The notes beneath the pieces are model-generated. The model was not told where the DNA came from, did not search any database, and saw only the letters and a list, made by a program, of their open reading frames with translations. DNA of 64,000 nt, taken from assembly GCA_051453625.1 (NCBI GenBank), contig JBOZIK010000001.1, positions 248,728,688-248,792,687 on the forward strand, given 5' to 3'. Positions 24,816 through 35,399 of this stretch are shown in pieces (positions within the stretch are counted from its first letter, which is position 1; each line of letters opens with the position of its first letter). This stretch comes from Welwitschia mirabilis (lineage: Eukaryota > Gnetophyta > Gnetopsida > Welwitschiales). The position numbers and the translations under genes are program-made.

Positions 24816-25110
24816 GAGATCTCTCAAAGTAGCATGAGTATTTGGTTCAGAAAAAGTAAAAGTAATGGTTTCAATGATAGGAGGTGGATTGGAAGAGATA
24901 GATTATTTTTGGTGAGAGGTCGACATGGTATTAGACTCTGACTCTTCTGAAGAATTAAAATCAGAAATTTTAGGGAATTCTAAAGTTTGCTCACCTAGGC
25001 TATTTTGATTTATTTCAATTTCAAAATTTAGCAAACCTTCTCTGAATTTTTTCTGTAATGAACTATTTCTTTTTCTAGTATTTTTTTCCTTTTCCAATAT
25101 TAACCATTCA
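24816..25110 (-). pseudogene. Element D gag N-terminus, truncated
   Basis: The minus strand has an open start at 25097-24903 (64 codons; basic MEKEKNTRKR, then an acidic-Ser stretch NSSEESES). After one stop it continues as SNPPPIIETITFTFSEPNTH and ATLRDLI, matching the start of B gag (IMIEISNTL, VTLKELI). The frame ends at 24815 where the LTR block begins, so nearly all of gag and pol is missing from this unit. Confidence 0.65.
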
Positions 25111-25380
25111 GTCTTAGATATGAAGTATTATCTTGTACATCATCCAGACGATACCATGGATGATAGAAATACAGACAATCATAGAAAAGAAGTAGAAAAA
25201 GGGCAGTCGTTCGACTATGACATCGATGAAAGGGATGTCAAAGATTAGTAAAAAAATAAAAACTAAAACCAAAAACTTACAGAGTATTAGTACACTGCTG
25301 CTACAACAAACATCTGGAATATCCACTGAAGCAATGATAACTCTTTATTTCCAAGTAGCCTTTCCTTGCAATGGCACCAA
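25111..25380 (-). other. Element D leader and primer-binding site
   Basis: The leader aligns with that of C. It contains CATCCAGACGATACCATGGA and GTCGTTCGACTATGACATC, CG-containing versions of the recurring palindrome. The primer site (25359-25380) reads TTGGTGCCATTGCAAGGAAA on the minus strand, tRNA-Asp type. Confidence 0.72.
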
Positions 25381-25382
25381 TT

Positions 25383-26492
25383 TGTTGTGGTAGGAATTTA
25401 TATAATGTTTCACATCTTAATCCAAATCTTGTTAATTACAAATAATATGTATAAACACAGCATGCTAGTATAGTTGGGAGTAATCTGAATGTTGTAATTC
25501 TGTCGAAGGCCAATAATACAGAAATAATAGAGTTGATTTTGAAATAGAAATATGTAGTTCTTATCTATTAAAATAAATTGCAATTAAAGAAAGTGAAATT
25601 AAAACATATTTATGCAAAACTAATCTATGAAAAAAAAATAACGATAACCTAAACTAATCAAGCTTAACCTTGATAAAGGCTGCCCTCATAATCTATATAA
25701 TAGAAAAAACCTATCACTGAATCTTAAACAACATAAACTATGAGGGATAAGTTCCTACATATATTGAACATAAAGGATAATTCATACTAAAAATCATAAA
25801 AAAATCTTCATTACAAAGTATCCATTTCTCAATAAAGGAAACACCATCCAACACCAAGAAAACATCTCTGTAATCACTGGATGGTTCTCTGATCACAAGA
25901 TCTCCTATCACAAGTATATCAGGTACTGTTAAAGATAATTAGGGATCAAGGAGTAGACTCTTATTTATAAACAATAAAAGGAACGGAAATTGACAAAGAA
26001 GTATATGAGAAATCCTAGCTAACATGCAAAGTAAAGTTATAAAGAAGTGGCAACAACTCAAGAAAACATTCAGTAAAAGTATGAAAGAATAGTATTATCC
26101 TTCTGATTGTCTAGAAGATATAAGAGACTATGCAGACTAATAATTAGAAGTCCTTATTGGCTCTAGTTGAAGTACCTGTGAACTGCATGTGAACTTGTTA
26201 TCACTCAGTTTAGAGATGTCGTCCACTTGTAACGTCCAGATGATGGAGTGAATGATAGTCTTCTGTCAACTTCCAGTCAGTTTGATCACTTTGTTGCTTA
26301 TAAAAAATCATTATCTGAAATGTAAATTATCCATATCTGTGCAAAATGCTTATAATTTATTTGGAAATTGTATACTTTCATCCTTATCATCTTGGTTCTC
26401 TATTGTCATGAGAACTAATCATTTATATGCTAATTTACCTATAAAACAACTTAGAATACTCTATCAAATACACGTAAGTTGGCGGTGCAACA
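25383..26492 (-). repeat. LTR-c, outer 5' LTR of the array
   Basis: 1,110 bp, aligned with LTR-b throughout, ending at TGCAACA (26486-26492) followed by the target duplication AGGCC. Confidence 0.88.
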
Positions 26493-26516
26493 AGGCCCTA
26501 CAGGTTTGACCAATTC

Positions 26517-26816
26517 TTATGTGAAATAAATCTAATGCAGAATGATATTATTATCACAATTTTATTTTTAGTTTGCTATTTGGCATATGTTATTATTTTC
26601 CTACTTTGTAGTCCTAAATTGTTTAGGAATTACTATTGAAAGGACATATGTTCTATATATAAGTGATGAATGTACTACTTTAAGCTATTTAGAATTTGAA
26701 TAAATACTTTTTTTCTCTCTTTACCTTTGCATGTTTTCTAGTTTTGATTGTTTGCTTTTATAGCAATCTAGTTCTCAGTGCGTGTTATGAATGAATCCTT
26801 CCACTATTCTATTCTA
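26517..26816 (+). repeat. Element E 5' LTR
   Basis: Aligns without gaps at both ends with 32853-33152. Shared blocks include ATCACAATTTTATTTTTA, TTATTTTCCTACTTT, AGAATTTGAATAAATACTTT and GTTCTCAG. The ends TTATG and TTCTA are decayed forms of TGAC and TCCA. Confidence 0.88.
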
Positions 26817-26818
26817 TT

Positions 26819-26831
26819 TGGTATCAGAGTA
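26819..26831 (+). promoter_or_regulatory. Element E primer-binding site (initiator tRNA-Met type)
   Basis: TGGTATCAGAGTA, 2 bp after the LTR, matches the common plant TGGTATCAGAGC site with one C-to-T change. Confidence 0.85.
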
Positions 26832-26853
26832 GGCAATACCTGTGTGGTAACTA

Positions 26854-28480
26854 ATGGCAAATGTTAATACTGCCATCATTTAGCTACTCCAGATAATGTA
26901 ACAACAGATGTAGCAATAGATATAGCAATAAAGAAGACAAAAAACATGAGTTCTCAAGGCCCTCTTGAATCTAAACTTTCACTTCATGGAATGGGTAGAT
27001 CTATGACCTCTATAAGCCCTCCTTAAAGGTCTTGATGAATATGAAACATTGGGTACTATCTCAGGGTTATGGTTATGAAATAACTATCAGAAGATATAGG
27101 AAGACATCTCTATCTTCTCTAGATTTATGTAAATTGAAGATTTTCTTGATTAGATTTTTAAAGTCCAAAAATATTTCAAACTGATAAATACCACTGAGGA
27201 AATGAAACTGAGCACTTCATCTTCAAACTCAAAGATCCCACCTTATCTTGCTGGAATAATGTTTAGGCTATTTGACGCCATCAAAGAAAGCAACCTATCC
27301 AAAGTTACTCAAAGATGAGATAATTGATGTTTGCACATTTCTTACCTTTTGATTACGAGTAGATCTTGTATTTCTAGTACCAGAATTATCACCAGTTATT
27401 ATGATCTGTAAATGAGTATATTAAGNNNNNNNNNNNNNNNNNNNNNNNNNNNNNNNNNNNNNNNNNNNNNNNNNNNNNNNNNNNNNNNNNNNNNNNNNNN
27501 NNNNNNNNNNNNNNNNNNNNNNNNNNNNNNNNNNNNNNNNNNNNNNNNNNNNNNNNNNNNNNNNNNNNNNNNNNNNNNNNNNNNNNNNNNNNNNNNNNNN
27601 NNNNNNNNNNNNNNNNNNNNNNNNNNNNNNNNNNNNNNNNNNNNNNNNNNNNNNNNNNNNNNNNNNNNNNNNNNNNNNNNNNNNNNNNNNNNNNNNNNNN
27701 NNNNNNNNNNNNNNNNNNNNNNNNNNNNNNNNNNNNNNNNNNNNNNNNNNNNNNNNNNNNNNNNNNNNNNNNNNNNNNNNNNNNNNNNNNNNNNNNNNNN
27801 NNNNNNNNNNNNNNNNNNNNNNNNNNNNNNNNNNNNNNNNNNNNNNNNNNNNNNNNNNNNNNNNNNNNNNNNNNNNNNNNNNNNNNNNNNNNNNNNNNNN
27901 NNNNNNNNNNNNNNNNNNNNNNNNNNNNNNNNNNNNNNNNNNNNNNNNNNNNNNNNNNNNNNNNNNNNNNNNNNNNNNNNNNNNNNNNNNNNNNNNNNNN
28001 NNNNNNNNNNNNNNNNNNNNNNNNNNNNNNNNNNNNNNNNNNGATGGATCGATGAGGTTGGCATTGAAGGAAAAAGAAATTCTTGCAAGGAAAAGTAAAA
28101 GGATTTTATCATACTAGAGCCCTACTAACATCTCATGTAGCCAACTTCAGAGGAGTAAATTAGTTACTGACATCTAGGAAACCTCTTCCAAAGTAATCCT
28201 AGGGATGACAGAAACAAAAAGTGGTCCATTCCAACTAAGCAATATCATCCAAAAAACTAGAAAGCCACTTACCAATCCTTAGGCCCGAACTCATGGAAAT
28301 AAGTGTTATCAATGTCAAAAAACTAGTCATACCTCCAACTAGTATAGATTCTAGAAGTCCATCAGTGTTGCGTAATGGGAAGAAGAAAATGATAATGAGT
28401 GAGGAGAAGATGCCTATATTATTAGAGCAGATACTATTCTAGAAGATAATAAGGAATTCAAGAAGAAGCATACTCTTATT
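26854..28480 (+). pseudogene. Element E gag, decayed
   Basis: A start ATG (26854, MANVNTAI) lies shortly after the primer site. The capsid part is recognisable around 27130-27320 (EDFLD, FKVQKYFKLINTTEE, FKLKDPTL-CWNNV, RHQRKQPIQSYSKM), the usual chromovirus gag layout. The middle is lost in a 617-N gap (27426-28042). After the gap a basic segment leads to a CCHC knuckle near 28308-28350, reading CYQCQKTSHTSN-stop-Y, so the last cysteine (TGT) has become TAT. Stops elsewhere are mostly TAG or TAA for CAG or CAA. Confidence 0.72.
27426..28042. other. Assembly gap (617 N)
   Basis: Lies within element E gag. No duplicated flanks are visible, so it probably represents real missing sequence of about this size. 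Confidence 0.95.
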
Positions 28481-28499
28481 TCATCAAAAGATTGATGCT

Positions 28500-28940
28500 T
28501 TATAATTCCAAAAGATGCAAAGATTATCAGAGATACAACATCCTCTGGATTCAATGCAACATTCAACAAGATGTCTTCAATGTGATTATTGATAGTGGAA
28601 GTAGCAAGAACATTATCTTATATGATATCATGAAACAACTTTAACTAGTTCTAAGGAAGACCCCCCGGTACACTACAAGATTTGATGGATTAAAGATGTT
28701 AACAAGGTTCAAGTAACCAAATAATGCAAGGTGCCTTTTTCCATGTGTAAATATAAGAATAGAGTTCTTTGTGACATAGTAGATATGGATGCTTGTCATG
28801 TTCTACTGGGATGCCCATGGCAATTCAATTTGGATGTTGTGTAAAAGAGAAAAGAGAACATTTATATATTCTTTAAGGATAATCAAGATTTCATGCTATG
28901 TACTTTCCAAAATGATAATTGATCAAAGATAGCCAAGGAA
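28500..28940 (+). pseudogene. Element E protease, decayed
   Basis: Retropepsin with the catalytic motif VIIDSGSSKNII (about 28585-28620), D-S-G-S intact. The domain ends with the chromovirus signature IVDMDACHVLLGCPWQFNLD (about 28775-28835), then the KDN-D-YIF-like segment. A few stops interrupt the frame. Confidence 0.8.
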
Positions 28941-29208
28941 AAAGGAAAGAAGATCATGCTATGCACTTGAAAAGATTTTTTGGCAAAGGTAAAACATGTC
29001 CTAATGATATTCATTATGCTGATAAAAGGGGATAAATCATAGCTTGTGAAGACTCCACTAAAGCTACAATGCATTTTGATGAAATTTGAGGACATCATAT
29101 TAGAAGAGATTCCTGATGGTCTCCCTCTCATAAAAGGAAAGAAGATCATGCTATGCACTTGAAAAGATTTTTTGGCAAAGGTAAAACATGTCCTAATGAT
29201 ATTCATTA
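28941..29208 (+). repeat. 192-bp direct repeat at the edge of a gap
   Basis: 28941-29016 and 29133-29208 are identical over 76 bp with an offset of 192 bp, and 29117-29136 recurs after the gap at 30153-30172. Either a 192-bp (64-codon) tandem array is collapsed here or the gap join duplicated its edge. Confidence 0.85.
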
Positions 29209-30152
29209 NNNNNNNNNNNNNNNNNNNNNNNNNNNNNNNNNNNNNNNNNNNNNNNNNNNNNNNNNNNNNNNNNNNNNNNNNNNNNNNNNNNNNNNNNNNN
29301 NNNNNNNNNNNNNNNNNNNNNNNNNNNNNNNNNNNNNNNNNNNNNNNNNNNNNNNNNNNNNNNNNNNNNNNNNNNNNNNNNNNNNNNNNNNNNNNNNNNN
29401 NNNNNNNNNNNNNNNNNNNNNNNNNNNNNNNNNNNNNNNNNNNNNNNNNNNNNNNNNNNNNNNNNNNNNNNNNNNNNNNNNNNNNNNNNNNNNNNNNNNN
29501 NNNNNNNNNNNNNNNNNNNNNNNNNNNNNNNNNNNNNNNNNNNNNNNNNNNNNNNNNNNNNNNNNNNNNNNNNNNNNNNNNNNNNNNNNNNNNNNNNNNN
29601 NNNNNNNNNNNNNNNNNNNNNNNNNNNNNNNNNNNNNNNNNNNNNNNNNNNNNNNNNNNNNNNNNNNNNNNNNNNNNNNNNNNNNNNNNNNNNNNNNNNN
29701 NNNNNNNNNNNNNNNNNNNNNNNNNNNNNNNNNNNNNNNNNNNNNNNNNNNNNNNNNNNNNNNNNNNNNNNNNNNNNNNNNNNNNNNNNNNNNNNNNNNN
29801 NNNNNNNNNNNNNNNNNNNNNNNNNNNNNNNNNNNNNNNNNNNNNNNNNNNNNNNNNNNNNNNNNNNNNNNNNNNNNNNNNNNNNNNNNNNNNNNNNNNN
29901 NNNNNNNNNNNNNNNNNNNNNNNNNNNNNNNNNNNNNNNNNNNNNNNNNNNNNNNNNNNNNNNNNNNNNNNNNNNNNNNNNNNNNNNNNNNNNNNNNNNN
30001 NNNNNNNNNNNNNNNNNNNNNNNNNNNNNNNNNNNNNNNNNNNNNNNNNNNNNNNNNNNNNNNNNNNNNNNNNNNNNNNNNNNNNNNNNNNNNNNNNNNN
30101 NNNNNNNNNNNNNNNNNNNNNNNNNNNNNNNNNNNNNNNNNNNNNNNNNNNN
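29209..30152. other. Assembly gap (944 N), probably artefactual
   Basis: The polyprotein reads EEIPDGLPL before the duplicated segment and resumes directly with [12 protein letters not shown] after 30172. A continuous protein is obtained if everything from 29137 to 30172 is left out. Confidence 0.85.
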
Positions 30153-31010
30153 TGGTCTCCCTCTCATAAAAGACATTCAACATCATATTGATTTTGTGCT
30201 AGGAGCCAACCTTCCAAAGCTATTCCATTATAGCATGAGTCCTACTAAGCATGCCATCTTATAAGGAATGGTTGAAGATTTGCTCAAGAAAGGCATAATC
30301 CAAGAGAGTAAGAGCCCTTATGCAGTTTTGGCACTTTTGATTCTAAAAACTTGGTGTATGTATATCAACAGCATAGCTATCAATAAGATTATTGNNNNNN
30401 NNNNNNNNNNNNNNNNNNNNNNNNNNNNNNNNNNNNNNNNNNNNNNNNNNNNNNNNNNNNNNNNNNNNNNNNNNNNNNNNNNNNNNNNNNNNNNATCAAT
30501 AAGATTATTGTCAAGTATAAATTCCCAATTTTCCATCTCAATGATATGTTGGACATGCTACAAGGTTCAAATTTGTTCTCAAAGATCGACTTACACAATG
30601 GTTATCATCAGCTTTGAATTTGCCTAGGAAATGAGTGAAAAACTACCTTCAAGACTAAAAATGGCCTATAAAAATGGCTTATCATGCCATTTGGATTGTC
30701 AAATTATCCGAGTAACTTCTTGCACTTAATGAATTAGGTTTTGAAACCCTTCATTGGTGAATTCATTGTCATTTATTTTCATGATATTCTAATCTATAGC
30801 AAATTCAAAGATAAGCATTTAAGGCACCTGCGAGAGGTTCTTACATCTTTGCAAAAGAATCAATTATATGTCAACCTTAAGAAATATAGCTTTAAGATCG
30901 AAAGGGTACTTTTCTTAGGGTTTGTGATAAGCATTGATCGCATTCATATCAATAACGAGAAGATTCAAGTCATCTGATCCTAGCCTATCCCATAAACCAT
31001 GAATGGCATC
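30153..31010 (+). pseudogene. Element E reverse transcriptase, decayed
   Basis: Starts with the linker [15 protein letters not shown] (from about 30172). Then come EDLLKKGIIQESKSPYA (30270-30325), the fingers/palm region [20 protein letters not shown] broken by a false gap, [11 protein letters not shown] (about 30582-30612), MPFGLSN and the active-site box YFHDILIYS at 30774-30800, where the first aspartate of YxDD is His. The open stretch 30741-30974 continues through the thumb (LYVNLKKYSFKIERVLFLGF). Several Gln or Arg codons are stops. Confidence 0.85.
30395..30494. other. False assembly gap (100 N)
   Basis: The 16 bases ATCAATAAGATTATTG occur on both sides (30379-30394 and 30495-30510). 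Joining them once gives an uninterrupted RT reading frame with normal family spacing, so nothing seems to be missing. Confidence 0.88.
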
Positions 31011-31570
31011 TATATTTTCCATTGTCTCACATCTTTCTATCAATGATTCATTTGGAATTTCAGCATCATCATGGCCCCAATCACTAAGTACATGAAGGAA
31101 GATAAATTCCAGTGGGAAGATGCTATTAAATGAAGTTTTGTGCTAATTAAGGATAAGATCACTACTATCCCAATTCTTATTCTATCTGACTTTGGGGGAG
31201 CATTCAAGTTGGATATAAATTCCTTAATTATTGGAATCATATTATTTCTTTCCCAAGAAGAACGGCCTATAGCTTTCTTTAGTGAAAAACTCAATGATAT
31301 TAGGACGAAGTGGACTACTTATGAGTTGAAACTATATGCTTTAGTGTGAGCTATCAAACATTGCAAGTAGTATCTTTTTCAATGAAAGTTTATACTTCAG
31401 ACTAATCATTAAGTTTTGAAGTACCTTAATAGTTAGAAAACTCTTAATAGAATGCATGCTCAGTGGGTGGAATATCTACAAAAATTCACATTTGTCATCA
31501 AGCATAAAGTAGGGGTACAAAACACAGTGACAGATACATTAAGCAGATAAGTGGCTCTACTCTTTACTAT
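31011..31570 (+). pseudogene. Element E RNase H, decayed
   Basis: RNase H removes the RNA template. Recognisable pieces: KYMKEDKFQWEDAIK (about 31088-31132), then the open stretch 31140-31346 with ILILSDFGGAFKLDIN, EERPIAFFSEKLND, KWTTYELKLYALV. After a stop follow AIKHCK-YLF, HAQWVEYLQKFTFVIKH (about 31455-31505) and NTVTDTLSR, the usual end before the integrase. A Cys or Ala replacement in the first motif (DA-G became DFGG/D-N) suggests inactivity. Confidence 0.83.
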
Positions 31571-31599
31571 ATAGTCTGAAGTTATCGAATTTAATTTTT

Positions 31600-32852
31600 T
31601 AAAAGGTCTCTACTTAGAGGATGATGATTTTTCAGAAATTTGATGGAAGTCTAAAGTTGAACCAGTGATCATCCTTTATCTGGTTCAAGACTGATTTCTC
31701 TTTTTTAAGAATCACTTTTACATATCTCGAGGCTTGTTTTGAGAGCACTTGATCAGTGAATTACATGGGAGATGAGTTGGAGGACATTTAAGTCATGATA
31801 AGACCATTGCCTTAATGGAAGAATAGTATCATTGGCTGCAACGTAAAAGGGACATGAATAAATATGTGTAAAAGTGATATGTTTGCTAGATTAATAAAGG
31901 TTAGTCCCAAAACACTAGTTTATATACTCCCCTTTCTATTCCTACTACCCTATGAGAAGACATATCCATGGACTTTATTCTTGGATTACTACACATGCAG
32001 AGGACTTGTGATTTTGTGTTTGTGATAGTTGACAAATTCTTGAAAATGGCATACTTCATTCCCTACAAGAAGACTTCCGATGCTTCTCACATTACTAGTT
32101 TATTTTTCTAGGAGATTATTTGATTAAATGGTGTACCCAAAATAATTACTTATAATAGGAATACTAAATTCTTATCAAATTTCTAGCATGCTTTATGGAG
32201 GCTCTTCTAGACTGATCTATAATACAGTAGTTTATTTCATCCTCAGAGAGATGGTTAAATTGAGGCGGTCAATAAGACCATGAGGAACATTGTCCATTGC
32301 CTTTGTAATGATCTACAAAAATAGTGGGATCTATTCCTAGATCCAACTAAATTTCCATACAATAGCATACTAAACAGATTGATGAGAAAAACATCATTCG
32401 TGATTATGTACCAAAGGCCTCTAATGCATACTCTGAATTTTATTCCTCTACCCAAGATGCCAGGCTACAGTATCATAGCAAAATACCTAATGGAAAGGAT
32501 TAAGGCTATCCAAGTCGAAGTCAAGAAGAAATCAAAGCTTTCAATGTCAAGTACAAGGAGGACAAAGATAAACATCATTGACTGAAGACATTTAACAAAG
32601 GCAATCTCATAATGATGCACTTAAGAAAAGAAATATTTCCCATAGGCACTTACAAAAAGATAAAGAAAAAGAAGGTGGTCATTAACCAAATTATAAAGAA
32701 GATCAACAACAATGATTATGTAGTTTATATTCCTGAGGATCTGACCATCTCATGTACATTCAATGTTGCTGATCTAGTTGAATATCACTCTCCTAATGAG
32801 TTGCTACACCCTACTAAGAAATCATGGACAAGTCCTTTTCAAACAGGGAGAA
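31600..32852 (+). pseudogene. Element E integrase, decayed, frame running to the LTR
   Basis: The zinc-binding region is near 31750-31880 (ELHGR, GGHLSHDKT, YVC). The catalytic core begins [10 protein letters not shown] (about 31960), [22 protein letters not shown] (32030-32095); the second aspartate site reads ITYNRNTKFLS instead of ITSDRDTKF, so it is lost. HPQRDG-IEAVNKTMRN (32240-32290) holds the glutamate. The C-terminal part is open from 32612, including YIPEDLTISCTFNVADLVEY, then SPFQTG just before the polypurine tract AACAGGGAGAA (32842-32852), and the frame continues into the LTR. That overlap and the TFNVADL ending are CRM-like. Confidence 0.82.
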
Positions 32853-33152
32853 TGACAAGGAATAAATTTGATGTAGAAGGATATTACCATCACAATTTTA
32901 TTTTTATTTTTCTATTCAATATATGTTGTTATTTTCCTACTTTTTAGTTCCATATTATTTAGGGATTACTATTGAAAAGACATATGTCCTATAAATAAGT
33001 GGTGAATGTAATGCTTTAAGGCATCTAGAATTTGAATAAATACTTTTTTGCTTTCTTTACCTTTGTATGTTTTCTACTTTCGGTTGTTTACTTTTGCAGT
33101 AATTTGGTTCTCAGCATGTACTCTGAACAAATCCTTCTGCTTTCCTACTCCA
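32853..33152 (+). repeat. Element E 3' LTR
   Basis: 300 bp, TGACAAGGAATA to CTACTCCA, aligned without gaps to the ends of 26517-26816. An open frame at 33032-33370 starts inside it and is not a gene. Confidence 0.88.
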
Positions 33153-33157
33153 AATTA

Positions 33158-35300
33158 CCATTGTCTCTCCATTTCTTTGCTTGTGCTGAATCCCCTTCGC
33201 ATTTACCACTGGTGATCAAGCTAGTGTATGTGCTCTATTCACCTCTAGTTTCCCCTGTCTTCTCTACTGAGTCAATTCACCAAATAAGATCTTACACTTC
33301 CCTTCCTAGTACTATTTGCTTGGCTAGATTGCTAATTTTAAGACACTGTGTTATTAAGACAACCGACTAGAATTGATCTCAGCTAGTTTTCTTGGAATCC
33401 TTACATTCAAAATGATAATACTAATCATTTATTTTCTTGAAAGCATTAGATTTCACACTCCATTGGTAATGAATGTATCTTCTTGCTTAAAAAAATGAAT
33501 AACTAAGCTTAAGATAAATCTCAAGAAAAAACCTCAACTGTTTAAAATAATTAAAAGAATCAAATTACCTTACAACAACACAATTTGAATGACCCACATA
33601 ATTCCTTTAATGAAACCCCATCAAACCAAGAAATTCTTAATAGGTTACAAGCTTATTATTTCATCCTAGAAATGGCTAAACAATAAGCTATTCGTATTTC
33701 TACCACCAATTAACCTAAGCAAAACCTTTTTAATTACCTCCTACTGTAAGGCTTAGGAACACCCTATTACATAGTACCATAATCTGTTAATCAAAGATTA
33801 GAGTTTAAACCTTTTACTATCCAACTCTTGTCCCATTTCTATAGCCTTGAATCCCAAAATCCTAACTATGGCATTGAATCCCAAAATCCTTACTTACACA
33901 TTAAGGAATCTGAGTGTGCCTTATTAATTATCCCTTAATAACCCAGTACTCATGGTGCACTTAGACTAACTTTATTTCTCTCTTTCCTAAAAGAAAAGGC
34001 AAAATCCTAGTTGTACATCCTAAAACTATTCTCCATTACAAATTGGAATACTTAAGTAAAACCTTTATATATAAGTACTTTCCTAGTCATAACACAAATG
34101 TTCTTAGGAAAGAAATCATAAACTTTCAATAAAAGGATATGAAACCTTCTCCCAGATCTTAGAAAGATATAAAGATTTATTATTAAAATACTTCTAACAT
34201 GATTTTGAATCAAGTAGAGAGATAAGTTTGTTTTGTGATGGGTTATTCAAAAATAACCTTGAACTGGTGGAAATGATAAGTCATGGAAATTTTCTAAGCA
34301 TATCCTAGATGAGGTTTAGGAGTATTTAGAAGTGTAGCTAAGAGATTAAAAATTAAATGAAACCTATATAATTTTCAAGATTGCATCATCTAGTTAGGTC
34401 AGCTAGTATCTTTAAGATCCCAAAAAAAATTGAGATGAATAATAGGATTCATGAATTAGTAAGAAAGTTAAAATCATTAATTGCATCATCCTCAACCTCA
34501 CCTATAGTCACTAAAATAAATGTTTAATTTGTCATTTTGACACTCATAAAATACTAAATATCCATCTATTCCTTTATCTCAAAGCATAGTTAATGAACAA
34601 GTAAATATGGTAGGATAATGGAAAAACCCAAAAATAATTCTTACTCAAAAACTAATAATTCTAATTAGTGAAATCATCCAAATTTCTTTTGAAAGCAAGA
34701 TGATATTCCACAATAAAAAATTTTTAGCCTTAAAATCTATTTTCCTAATCTTCTAATTCTTATCCTTCATCTTCAAACTATCAAATCACTTTGTCTAACT
34801 CATTGGAGGATACTTTCAAAAAGCTTATGAAAACATAAATGTAAGCAAATCAAAGACAAGAATAAACAAATAAAAGATAAATTCAAATAAATCAAAGGCT
34901 TGACCAGACCCTAAATTAATTCCAACAAATCACCAATGACATTCTTTCATTAGTAAATAAAAGAAAAATAGGGAGACTCCTCATGAGTGTTTAACCAAAC
35001 TCAAAAAAGGTTATATTTATGAAAGCAATAGAATAAATAAAAGAAACCAAGTGGATACACCTTAAGAGCAGGAAAGATCTAGAAAATCCACTCATGCTAA
35101 ATTAGCCCAAGGCTAAACAAAACCTTATAAAAAAAATATGAAAAAGGATAAGAGTGAAGATGTGTTACCTATTTATAAAGAACCATACCTTTTCCCTAAT
35201 AGCTTAGAAAGAAAAATATAATGAAAAAGAAATTAGAGGACCTAGAAATTTTTAAATAAGTTAAAATAAACATTCTTCTTCTAGAATCCATAAAACAAGT
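33158..35300 (+). pseudogene. Element A gag, decayed
   Basis: Element A resumes here after E. The first 700 bp are unclear. From about 33885 the frame reads TLRNLSVPY, the usual RTLREL-P block near the gag start of Athila/Tat elements. At 34135-34330 the capsid core is clear: GYETFSQILERYKDLLLKYF, HDFESSREISLFCDGLFKNN and LELVEMISHGNFLS, matching the family pattern for the segment that is read YEAWERFKDLLRKCP-HG in better copies. The last part toward 35300 is Lys-rich with no recognisable knuckle. Stops are frequent. Confidence 0.68.
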
Positions 35301-35399
35301 CCCTTCCTATGCTAAATTCCTCAAGGACTTATGCACTAAAAAAATATAAATGAATGTTAAATCTAAAAATTTTTAGCTTAACGAATGAATGTGATTCTA

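Larger units (their letters stand above)
18466..26492 (-). mobile_element. C/D array: B-family tandem element with three LTRs in one insertion, minus strand
   Basis: Read on the minus strand the order is LTR-c (26492-25383), primer site, leader, start of gag, a rearranged LTR block, the third ORF, a gap, 3' UTR and polypurine tract, LTR-b (22491-21405), primer site, leader, gag, protease, a gap, and LTR-a (18787-18466). The middle LTR is next to a primer site on one side and a polypurine-like tract on the other, so it serves both units. The outer ends are flanked by AGGTC (18461-18465) and AGGCC (26493-26497), a 5-bp target duplication with one transition. Tandem elements sharing an LTR are known products of recombination between elements. 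Confidence 0.82.
26517..33152 (+). mobile_element. Element E: short-LTR chromovirus-type Ty3-gypsy element, CRM-like
   Basis: Two LTRs of exactly 300 bp (26517-26816 and 32853-33152), a tRNA-Met-type primer site, gag, protease, RT, RNase H, integrase and a polypurine tract, all on the + strand. The flanks are AATTC (26512-26516) and AATTA (33153-33157), four of five matching. The integrase style ([30 protein letters not shown]), the TFNVADL-Y end and a reading frame that runs up to the LTR resemble the CRM group, which often inserts in centromeres. I rank CRM first and other chromoviruses second. The element has three N gaps and stops in all domains. It lies only 24 bp from the C/D array, inside element A. 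Confidence 0.83.

Noticed and set aside
27399-28112. Open frames across the N run
   Set aside because: They consist of N-derived unknown residues with a few codons on each side. The same holds for frames at 22947-23340, 29153-30191, 30268-30627 and 56588-57480.
33032-33370. 112-codon open frame with a hydrophobic start, signal-peptide-like
   Set aside because: It begins inside the E 3' LTR and crosses the insertion boundary at 33152 into element A, so it is a chance fusion.
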